DNA from: Bryobacteraceae bacterium
GTDB taxonomy: Bacteria; Acidobacteriota; Terriglobia; Bryobacterales; Bryobacteraceae
Reading direction: 5' to 3'
DNA length: 5,073 bases
NCBI GenBank assembly: GCA_025929455.1
Contig: JAICMB010000301.1
Coordinates: forward strand, 1-5,073
Shown here: positions 1 to 5,073 of the stretch, in pieces
Position numbering within the stretch: position 1 is the stretch's first letter
How the letters are laid out: each line of letters opens with the position of its first letter
Notes under the pieces: model-generated
Databases searched by the model: none
What the model was told of the DNA's origin: nothing
The model's input: only the letters and a program-made list of their open reading frames with translations
Made by a program: the position numbers and the translations under genes

Positions 1-534
1 AAACGGCACTGTGCTGCGCGCAAATGTGTCGGTCATCACCGCGATGATGGTGTTGCGAAGCTGGCCTTCCAGTTCCGGCACGCGATAGACCGCGGCCGTG
101 CCGCTTATCTTTTCGAAGAAGATTTTCGGGTCCGCGATGCGGTAGGAGTAAATGCCGTACCCGCGCATGCGAATGGCGCCGAATTCCTTGTCGCGGAACG
201 TAATCGGCGTCTGCGTGCCCCAGCGCTGGTCCGTCTGCACGCGCGTAGAAAAGAAGAAGACGTCCGACTTGAACGGCGATTTGAACGCCTTGTCCCAGTT
301 CATGACGTAGGTCAGCAGCGGCAGCGTGCGCGTGTTCAGCGTGTACAGGCCGGGGCCGAAAACATCGGCGACGCGCCCTTCGTTGACGAACATCGCCATC
401 TGCGAATCGCGGACGGTCAATTGCCCGCCGTTCTGGATTTCGCGATCCTCCATCGGATAACGATACGCCAGGATGCCGGGCTCCGGCTCCATCCAGTCGA
501 TAACATCGATGAACTGCTTGGACCAGAAACTCAT
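1..534 (-). CDS. SPFH-domain protein, YdjI-like (partial, C-terminus outside window)
   Basis: The first 178 residues of a minus-strand gene are visible, starting with ATG at 534-532 and running off the left edge without a stop. A GGAG motif (549-546) lies 11 nt upstream of the start. The sequence reads MSFWSKQFIDVIDW, then a segment at residues 34-54 with GGQLTVRDSQMAMFVNEGR, then GPGLYTLNT (60-68), FFFSTRVQTDQRWGTQTPI (93-111) and RGYGIYSYRI (124-133). This order is typical of the YdjI-type SPFH (stomatin/prohibitin/flotillin) family, often labelled 'virion core protein-like'. In Bacillus subtilis ydjI sits in an operon with a PspA homologue, and such proteins are linked to membrane or envelope stress. 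No transmembrane helix is seen in the visible part; many members carry a zinc-ribbon tail, which would lie outside the window. Family assignment is firm; cellular role is inferred. Confidence 0.88.
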   Translation of the reverse strand, partial: MSFWSKQFIDVIDWMEPEPGILAYRYPMEDREIQNGGQLTVRDSQMAMFVNEGRVADVFGPGLYTLNTRTLPLLTYVMNWDKAFKSPFKSDVFFFSTRVQTDQRWGTQTPITFRDKEFGAIRMRGYGIYSYRIADPKIFFEKISGTAAVYRVPELEGQLRNTIIAVMTDTFARSTVPF

Positions 535-610
535 GATTTGGGTTGCTCCAATAAGTATACGAGTGCGGGTACGGAAATGTTCGGGCGCAGCTCAACCGCC
601 CATCTGCTGA

Positions 611-640
611 TTGACGCTCCAGTATTTCTGGCGTTATAGT
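611..640 (+). promoter_or_regulatory. Sigma70-like promoter of the PadR operon
   Basis: TTGACG at 611-616 (5 of 6 to the -35 consensus) and TATAGT at 635-640 (5 of 6 to the -10 consensus) are separated by 18 bp. Transcription would start near 646-648, giving a leader of only about 12-21 nt before the ATG codons at 659 and 668. The TTG of the -35 box is in frame with the PadR gene and could be mistaken for its start codon. The start site is inferred from spacing only. Confidence 0.62.
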
Positions 641-667
641 CAATATGAAATAGCTCATATGAACTAT
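636..667. promoter_or_regulatory. Putative PadR operator: dyad plus overlapping tandem half-copy
   Basis: ATAGCTCATATGAACTAT at 650-667 is an inverted repeat in which 16 of 18 positions are self-complementary (only the fifth base of each arm breaks it). A related copy at 636-653, ATAGTCAATATGAAATAG, matches it at 13 of 18 positions as a direct repeat with a 14-bp offset, sharing ATAG at 650-653. The element overlaps the -10 box, the expected transcription start and the ATG at 659. Such placement suits a repressor that blocks initiation or early elongation, and PadR regulators commonly autoregulate through AT-rich dyads. Binding by this PadR protein is inference. Confidence 0.55.
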
Positions 668-1270
668 ATGGGAACAGAGCGCCTTGGAATTTGGGAGCTC
701 GCGGTGCTTTCCTTCCTGCGCGAGCGCCCCATGCACCCTTACGAAATCCAGACGCTACTCAAAGCGAGGCACAAGGACGACATCCTTGTCCTCAAGCGCG
801 GCTCGCTGTATCACGCTATAGAGCGATTGGAAAACGCCGGCCTCATTGCGCCCGTTGAAACCGCGCGCAACGGCCGCCGCCCCGCGCGGACCACCTATCG
901 CATCACGGCGCAGGGCGAAGACGCGCTGCTCGCGCGCTTGCGGCGCCTGACCTCCGCACCCGAGCGCGAGCGCTCGCAATTCCTGGCTGCGATGAACTTC
1001 CTGCTGCACCTCACACCGCGCGAGGCCGCCGCCGAATTGCAGAAGCGCGTGGAGCTGCTCGAAGCGGAAATCGCGCAGCTCGACGCTGCGCTTGCCGAAG
1101 CCCGCCGCCGCGTTGCGCGCATTCACGTCATCGAATCCGAATACGCGCGAGCCATGCGCGCCGCCGAACTCGAATGGGTGCGCGCGGTCGTGAAAGATTT
1201 GCGCTCGGGCCACTTTACCTGGAACTTGGAAACCGTGCGTAAGCACGCCGCAAAGAAAGAGAAGGGATGA
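659..1270 (+). CDS. PadR-family transcriptional regulator (long, subfamily-1 type)
   Basis: A 203-residue cytoplasmic DNA-binding protein. Residues 8-95 form the PadR winged helix: LGIWELAVLSFLRERPMHPY, then the recognition-helix region RGSLYHAIERLENAGLI (47-63), then the wing with RNGRRPARTTYRIT (70-83). Residues 119-155 are a heptad-rich coiled-coil dimerisation helix, followed by EYARAMRAAELEWVRAVVKDLRSG (161-184 in two halves), the usual end of the long PadR C-terminal domain. The start is uncertain: ATG at 659 is used here, and ATG at 668 (MGTERLG) is equally plausible. An upstream in-frame TTG at 611 is the promoter -35 and is rejected. No clear Shine-Dalgarno motif precedes either ATG, so initiation may be nearly leaderless. 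The stop overlaps the next gene's ATG (ATGA, 1267-1270), making it the likely local regulator of that operon. Its ligand cannot be read from the sequence. Confidence 0.9.
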   Translation: MNYMGTERLGIWELAVLSFLRERPMHPYEIQTLLKARHKDDILVLKRGSLYHAIERLENAGLIAPVETARNGRRPARTTYRITAQGEDALLARLRRLTSAPERERSQFLAAMNFLLHLTPREAAAELQKRVELLEAEIAQLDAALAEARRRVARIHVIESEYARAMRAAELEWVRAVVKDLRSGHFTWNLETVRKHAAKKEKG

Positions 1271-2694
1271 ATACATCACCGTTCGGCGTCGCGTGGTTTT
1301 TCGTGTACGGCTACTATGGCGCTCCCGCCGCCGTGTACATGCCGAAGCTCGCCGAGATCGGCGCCCAGTTCACCAAGGTGTATCTGTTCTGGCAACAGAT
1401 CGAGCCGGAAAAAGGCCGCTTCGATTGGACCGCTGTCGACGCATTCGCTTCGCAACTGCCCGCGCCCGAATGCGGTCTGATCTCGCTGTGGTCGTCCTCA
1501 TTGTGGGCAGTGCAGCGTCCCTCGCCGCTGCTGCCGCCCTCGCCCGCCAATGACCTCGACGAATACTATCGTTTCGTTCACGCCGTCGTGAAACGTTGCC
1601 GCGGTCGAGTGCGCTACTGGCAGAACGACTGCGAACCGAACAATCCCGTTTTCTGGTCGGGCACCAAGGAAGAGTTCGCGGCGCAACTGCGCGTCTTCTA
1701 CCGTGCCGTAAAAGATGCCGGCCCGGACGCCGTCGTCATTGCCGGCGGATATGACGGTATGTTCGTGGCTCCGGACATGATTCCGCTACCCGGCCAGCAC
1801 ACCGCGCCATTTCCGCAGCAGGAAGCCGGACTCGCATTCTTCGACTACATCATTAAAGAAGCCAGCGCGGCGTTCGACATCTTCGACCTGCGCCTTTACG
1901 GCGACCCGTACTCCATCGTGCCGCGTATCGACCACATGCGGCGCAGAATGCAGGCGCTCGGCTGCGACAAACCCATCATCTGCACCGAATACGGCGGCCC
2001 GAATATTTTCGAGTTCGCGGCAAACCGCCAGTACCGGACACTGGTCCAGCAGTGGTCACAGGCAGCTGCGTCTGGAAATATTGCGGCGGTGAAGGACCAG
2101 GTCGAGGCGCTTTATCGCAATACGGCGCAGCTTGCCCCCGAAACACAGATGTTCATGCAGGACTGCGCGCCGGAGCTCGAAGCAAAGTACCATCGCCTGC
2201 AATCGCGTAGTCTCGTCATGCGCAACCTCTTCGCGCTCTCGGCGGGAGTGCAGCGAACGCTGTACTGGGACCTGCTCGCAATGCCGGGCTCGCGCGACGA
2301 TCTGATGAATTTCATGTACGGCAAGATCGGCCTGGTCCGTTGCAACGAAACCGGCTTGACCGATTTGACTCCCACGGGTGAGGCGTTCGCCCGTTTCACC
2401 AGCAGCCTCGCCGGTGTTCGTGGAGTGAGGCGCATCCCGCTGCCGGACCGCCCATCGATTTTTCTGTTTGCGGCCGATTGCGGGGAGCGTGGCGCGGTCC
2501 ATATCGTTTGGGAGCGCCGAGATGCATTTCACGGCGAGGATGCGCCCGCTGTTCCCGTAGCGTTTCCCTGGACCGCCGCATCCGCCAACGCCATGGATGC
2601 ACTCGGCGCGCACGTGCCCGCCCGCGTCGCAGACGGCCAGGTCAACCTTGACGTATCGCTCACGCCAATTTATGTCGCGGAGGCATTGCGATGA
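1267..2694 (+). CDS. Clan GH-A-like glycoside hydrolase, cytoplasmic, substrate unknown
   Basis: A 475-residue protein that looks like a (beta/alpha)8 glycosidase. The N-terminal strand and helix region includes KVYLFWQQIEPEKGRFDWTA (37-56), the usual 'W..iEP..G.fdw' signature near strand 2. Strand 4 gives RYWQNDCEPNNP (116-127), with E123 as the expected acid/base. Strand 7 gives KPIICTEYGG (235-244), with E241 as the expected nucleophile. Residue 122 is Cys where clan GH-A normally has Asn. About 90 residues, mostly predicted helix, separate E241 from the likely strand 8 (TLYWDLL, 331-337). Residues 385-475 resemble a C-terminal beta domain, ending NLDVSLTPIYVAEA. There is no signal peptide, so the enzyme should act inside the cell, on an imported or endogenous glycoside. 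The layout recalls GH39, GH5 or GH42, but no exact family is recognised. It overlaps both neighbours by 4 bp, so it is probably co-translated with them. Fold is likely; activity is unproven. Confidence 0.75.
   Translation: MNTSPFGVAWFFVYGYYGAPAAVYMPKLAEIGAQFTKVYLFWQQIEPEKGRFDWTAVDAFASQLPAPECGLISLWSSSLWAVQRPSPLLPPSPANDLDEYYRFVHAVVKRCRGRVRYWQNDCEPNNPVFWSGTKEEFAAQLRVFYRAVKDAGPDAVVIAGGYDGMFVAPDMIPLPGQHTAPFPQQEAGLAFFDYIIKEASAAFDIFDLRLYGDPYSIVPRIDHMRRRMQALGCDKPIICTEYGGPNIFEFAANRQYRTLVQQWSQAAASGNIAAVKDQVEALYRNTAQLAPETQMFMQDCAPELEAKYHRLQSRSLVMRNLFALSAGVQRTLYWDLLAMPGSRDDLMNFMYGKIGLVRCNETGLTDLTPTGEAFARFTSSLAGVRGVRRIPLPDRPSIFLFAADCGERGAVHIVWERRDAFHGEDAPAVPVAFPWTAASANAMDALGAHVPARVADGQVNLDVSLTPIYVAEALR
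2679..2683 (+). promoter_or_regulatory. Strong Shine-Dalgarno for the VC0807-like gene
   Basis: GGAGG lies 7 nt upstream of the ATG at 2691, inside the last codons of the glycosidase gene. It fixes the start of the membrane-protein gene and is the clearest ribosome binding site in this operon. The gene could therefore be translated independently as well as by coupling through the ATGA overlap. Confidence 0.75.
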
Positions 2695-3362
2695 AACCGG
2701 ACCTCGCGGTCGCCCAGCAAGAAGAATCGCCGCCCACTCTGCGCCAGCTCTGGATGCCGTATGTGTTCGACATCGTGGCCCCTTTCGCGGCGTACATGAT
2801 CGCGCAGGCACTCGGCAAGCAGGCGTTCTGGGCGCTGACTGCGGGCGGAGCCGTCGCGGCCGCGAGCACCACCATCAACAGCATTCGCAAAAAAGGACTG
2901 GATGCCATCGGCGGCCTCGTCGTGGTCGAAATCGTTGCGTCGATCCTGCTGCTGGTGTTCGTGCGCGATCCGCGCCTGCTGCTCATCCGCCCTTCGTTCT
3001 ACACCGGTGCCGCGGCCGTGTACCTCATGATCTCGGCATTCGCGGCGCAGCCGATCAGCTACGTCGGCTCGCGGCCAATGGCGGCTGCCGGCGGTCCCGC
3101 GCGCATCGCCGCCTATGAGCGCGCATGGCAGCGTTCTCCGGAATTCCGCCGTACGCACCGTTGCGTTACATTCGGCTTCGGCGTCGCCGCCGCGTTCGAT
3201 TCCATTCTACGTGTGATCATCGTCTACCGCTTCCCGGTAGAGCGCTCCGCGTGGCTCTCGAACGTTCCACACGTCGTCGCCGTGATCTTAATCGTTATCG
3301 TGAGCGCCGTCGCGGGCCGCCGCTTCTCGCGCCTGGTCGATGAACAGATGACGAAATCCTAA
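2691..3362 (+). CDS. VC0807-like integral membrane protein
   Basis: A 223-residue protein with about six hydrophobic segments (roughly residues 22-39, 45-62, 70-91, 102-120, 158-180 and 188-208), so an inner-membrane protein. Signatures resembling the VC0807 family are RKKGLDAIGGL (66-76), VRDPRLLLIRPSF (91-103), YERAWQRSPEFRR (142-154) and the helix containing ILRVIIVYRFPVERS (172-186). The family has no established activity; members are sometimes compared with septation-protein-A-like or transport proteins, without proof. There is no cleavable signal peptide; the first 20 residues are polar and rich in Glu and Gln. It begins in an ATGA overlap with the glycosidase gene and has its own GGAGG. 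Context suggests it serves the same process as the glycosidase, for example uptake or release of substrate or product, but this is inference. Confidence 0.72.
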   Translation: MKPDLAVAQQEESPPTLRQLWMPYVFDIVAPFAAYMIAQALGKQAFWALTAGGAVAAASTTINSIRKKGLDAIGGLVVVEIVASILLLVFVRDPRLLLIRPSFYTGAAAVYLMISAFAAQPISYVGSRPMAAAGGPARIAAYERAWQRSPEFRRTHRCVTFGFGVAAAFDSILRVIIVYRFPVERSAWLSNVPHVVAVILIVIVSAVAGRRFSRLVDEQMTKS

Positions 3363-3599
3363 ATGCCCGGCTTCGTCGTCATCCAAGTGAAAGTGATCCC
3401 GCGAGCGCGCACGTCCGGTGTGGTCGAAGTACGCCCCGACGGCGCCTTGAAAATCAAAGTGACCGCAGCTCCCGAGCGAGGCAAAGCCAACCAGGAAGTC
3501 TGCTCCGTTGTCGCCGCACATTTTCACGTGCCCGAGCGCAACGTGGAAATAATCTCCGGCCACACGTCGCAACTGAAACGTGTGAAAGTGACGAGCTAA
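3363..3599 (+). CDS. DUF167 (UPF0235/YggU-type) protein
   Basis: A 78-residue soluble protein, typical in length for this widespread family. Visible hallmarks are VKVIPRARTSGV (9-20), then DGALKIKVTAAPERGKANQE (26-45) and the C-terminal ISGHTSQLKRVKV (64-76), where the family usually has 'v..G..sr.K.v.i'. The small alpha/beta fold is structurally known but its biochemical function is not. In many bacteria the gene follows yggT; here it follows a different membrane protein. Its ATG abuts the preceding TAA directly (TAAATG, 3360-3365) with no good Shine-Dalgarno, which suggests coupling by re-initiation. The 3' end overlaps the convergent hydrolase gene by 4 bp. Confidence 0.9.
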   Translation: MPGFVVIQVKVIPRARTSGVVEVRPDGALKIKVTAAPERGKANQEVCSVVAAHFHVPERNVEIISGHTSQLKRVKVTS

Positions 3600-4168
3600 C
3601 CTTTCAAAAACGCCGCCCACACCTCGGCCGCGCGCTCAGCTGCTCCGCGTAGATCGTGAGCCGCACGCGGCACAACGACGAGTTCGGTACGCGCCGGAAT
3701 CAGCGCAATCGCCTCGCGTAATTCCGCCGGCGTCCCGAATGGATCGCGGTCGCCACTTACAAACAGCGCCGGTGTGCGGAGCGCCGCAAAGTGCGCCGTC
3801 CGTTTTTGCTCTGCGCGGCCCGGCGGATGCAACGGATAGGACAGCAATAGCAGCGTGTCGATCAGCCCAGGCTCTTCCGCGGCCAGCATGCTCGCCTGCC
3901 GTCCGCCGTATGAATGTCCGCCGGCGAATACGCGCCGATATCCCGCCGCGCGCGCCTCTTCAACCGCCGCTTTCAACCCCTCCCGATCGCGCGCCGCTTC
4001 ATGCGGACGCGGCGGCCCCTTCGCGCGTGCCTGCCGGAACGCCAGATCCAAGCGCAGTACGTCAAACCGTTCCGCCAGGGCGCGCTGCAACGCCACCAGC
4101 AGCGGCGCGTTCCTGTTCGACCCGGCGCCGTGCGTAACAATCAGCCGGACGCGCGCGCCATCGCTCAC
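3596..4168 (-). CDS. Alpha/beta hydrolase, KANL3/Tex30 (dienelactone-hydrolase-like) type
   Basis: A 190-residue compact alpha/beta hydrolase. THGAGSNRN (12-20) forms the oxyanion-hole turn near the N-terminus, GGHSYGG (83-89) is the nucleophile elbow with Ser86, SGDRDPFGTP (138-147) supplies the acid (Asp142 most likely) and AAHDL (169-173) the histidine (His171). The HGAG start, the DLAFRQARAKGPPRP stretch (41-55) and the 'RDPFGT' motif match the small KANL3/Tex30-like group, whose bacterial members are probable esterases or thioesterases of unknown substrate. The start is GTG at 4168-4166; the upstream Shine-Dalgarno is weak (GGGTGGG). There is no signal peptide, so it is cytoplasmic. It lies 18 bp after the carboxylesterase on the same strand, so the two are probably co-transcribed. 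Triad complete; substrate unknown. Confidence 0.87.
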   Translation of the reverse strand: MSDGARVRLIVTHGAGSNRNAPLLVALQRALAERFDVLRLDLAFRQARAKGPPRPHEAARDREGLKAAVEEARAAGYRRVFAGGHSYGGRQASMLAAEEPGLIDTLLLLSYPLHPPGRAEQKRTAHFAALRTPALFVSGDRDPFGTPAELREAIALIPARTELVVVPRAAHDLRGAAERAAEVWAAFLKG

Positions 4169-4186
4169 CGCAGCCCACCCGTCTGT

Positions 4187-5073
4187 TCAAAACTGAATAG
4201 GCCCGACATGCTCGCCGAGTTCCATCGTTGTCCGGTGATTCGGCGTATACGCCGGCCACTCCGGCAAGTCCGGCCCGTTCGGATCGCCGGCCTTGGCGAA
4301 GTTCGCCCAATACGATGACATGATGCGCGACAGTTTAAAATCCACCGGTTGCCATGGTCGCTTCATCACGTCGAGCGTTTCGAAAACGTACGGAACCTCA
4401 GACGAATGAAACGCCCCAAATTCGGGATGCTCCGGCCACGGAATCGCACGATCGAAGTAGTAGGTGTACACGCGCCCGCTCCGCTGCAACTGACCAGCGG
4501 CCCATTGGTCGAGCGAAGCTCGCGCGTCACCCGGCGACACATCCCGCGAGCCGGTGCGTTTGAGCAGCGCCGCGTCGCCCGCGACCATTCCCGCGATGAG
4601 CGGAACCTCATGCTGCGGTTCGCCGGCCGTTAATACCCAGCCGTCGGTCACCGGACCGCCCACGCCGGGACGCCCTGCATGTGGCTTGTAAAATTCCGCC
4701 GCGGATATGGCACGCAATTCCGCGATCGAGTGCGCGCCCATTGATTCGGCATATTTGACGCCCTGCTGCTCACGCTGTTCGAGCGTCAGCGCTCCGCCCA
4801 GGATATTTCGCGGCAGCAGACCCGGCCCGCTCTGCGCAATGGCGCGCGCGAACAGTCCTTGCGCCAGTCGCGACCGCATCAGATCCGCAACGGAAATCGC
4901 GCCCGCGGATTGGCCGAAAATCGTGACTTTCTCCGAATCGCCGCCGAACGCGGCAATATTGTCATGCACCCAGCGCAGCGCCGCAATCTGGTCGAGCAGC
5001 CCGTAGTTTCCGGAGGAATGGTGCGCGGATTCTTTCGTCAGTTCGGGATGAACGAGAAACCCGAGCGCGCCGA
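4187..5073 (-). CDS. Type-B carboxylesterase (partial, N-terminus outside window)
   Basis: The last 294 residues of a carboxylesterase/cholinesterase-type enzyme are visible, entering from the right edge in frame and ending at TGA 4189-4187. Diagnostic segments are [20 protein letters not shown] (visible residues 21-40), [16 protein letters not shown] (42-57) with nucleophile Ser55 (codon 4909-4907), and [18 protein letters not shown] (216-233) with His222 (codon 4408-4406). The C-terminus [22 protein letters not shown] is family-typical. The acid is probably Asp166 (GMVAGDAAL, codon 4576-4574), where Glu is usual. Acid-to-His spacing is 56 residues, against about 89 in Bacillus p-nitrobenzyl esterase and 113 in Torpedo acetylcholinesterase, so an internal segment is missing, yet the frame is open. 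Any secretion signal would be outside the window. It hydrolyses carboxylic esters by family; the substrate is unknown. It is probably co-transcribed with the small hydrolase downstream. Confidence 0.9.
   Translation of the reverse strand, partial: GALGFLVHPELTKESAHHSSGNYGLLDQIAALRWVHDNIAAFGGDSEKVTIFGQSAGAISVADLMRSRLAQGLFARAIAQSGPGLLPRNILGGALTLEQREQQGVKYAESMGAHSIAELRAISAAEFYKPHAGRPGVGGPVTDGWVLTAGEPQHEVPLIAGMVAGDAALLKRTGSRDVSPGDARASLDQWAAGQLQRSGRVYTYYFDRAIPWPEHPEFGAFHSSEVPYVFETLDVMKRPWQPVDFKLSRIMSSYWANFAKAGDPNGPDLPEWPAYTPNHRTTMELGEHVGPIQF

Noticed and set aside
554..559. TATACT on the minus strand as a -10 box for the SPFH gene
   Set aside because: It matches the -10 consensus at 5 of 6, but the expected transcription start would fall on the GGAG ribosome site, and the best -35 at 18 bp spacing (CGAACA) matches only 3 of 6.
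421..639. Plus-strand open frame over the start of the SPFH gene and the divergent promoter region
   Set aside because: It is antisense to the conserved SPFH coding sequence, starts at a TTG, and has no family resemblance.
611..658. N-terminal extension of the PadR protein from an in-frame TTG at 611
   Set aside because: The TTG is part of a good -35 box (TTGACG) with a matching -10 at 635-640, so this stretch is probably not transcribed. Its peptide also has no counterpart in PadR proteins, which begin just before LGIWELAVL.
755..1279. Minus-strand open frame opposite the PadR gene
   Set aside because: It is low in recognisable motifs and fully antisense to a clear PadR coding region, as expected from high third-position GC.
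2056..2811. Long minus-strand open frame of 251 codons opposite the glycosidase and membrane-protein genes
   Set aside because: It is a GC-rich shadow of two well-supported genes. The peptide is rich in Arg, Cys and His with no domain pattern and crosses a gene junction.
3739..4318. Plus-strand open frames over the two hydrolase genes
   Set aside because: Their peptides are Pro/Arg/Ala-rich and without motifs; the minus strand here encodes complete catalytic motifs of two esterases.
1..5073. Mobile elements, CRISPR arrays, tRNA or phage genes
   Set aside because: I saw no transposase or integrase motifs, no regularly spaced repeats and no tRNA-like sequence. Apart from the small operator repeat, no repeat stands out.

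Overview
The window is about 5 kb of GC-rich, densely packed bacterial chromosome, with ATGA start/stop overlaps and convergent genes whose stop codons interlock. No tRNA, rRNA, CRISPR array, transposase or phage gene is visible. The families found (a long PadR regulator, a clan GH-A-like glycosidase, a VC0807-like membrane protein, DUF167, a KANL3/Tex30-type hydrolase and a type-B carboxylesterase) would fit a soil-type Acidobacteriota or Proteobacteria member. The sequence alone does not settle the phylum.

Layout. Positions 1-534 (minus) hold the N-terminal 178 residues of an SPFH-domain protein of the YdjI type. A short divergent intergenic region (535-658) follows. It carries a good sigma70-like promoter facing right and an AT-rich dyad that overlaps the likely start of the PadR gene, so the regulator probably controls itself. 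The rightward operon is PadR regulator (659-1270), signal-less glycosidase-like protein (1267-2694), six-helix VC0807-like membrane protein (2691-3362) and DUF167 protein (3363-3599). The first two junctions are 4-bp ATGA overlaps and the third is a direct TAA-ATG abutment, so the four genes are probably one translationally coupled unit.

The leftward strand carries a type-B carboxylesterase whose N-terminus lies outside the window (4187-5073). It is followed after 18 bp by a small alpha/beta hydrolase (3596-4168) that ends inside the stop codon of the DUF167 gene.

How the genes may work together. The most coherent unit is PadR, glycosidase and VC0807-like protein. It looks like a ligand-responsive repressor controlling an intracellular enzyme and an integral membrane partner of unknown role. 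The glycosidase has both expected catalytic glutamates, but it has Cys where clan GH-A enzymes normally have Asn just before the acid/base, plus a long helical insertion before the last barrel strand, so its substrate cannot be guessed. The carboxylesterase is intact in frame, but its acid-to-histidine segment is about half the usual length. None of this proves a new system; the PadR-glycosidase-VC0807 cassette is the best candidate for one.
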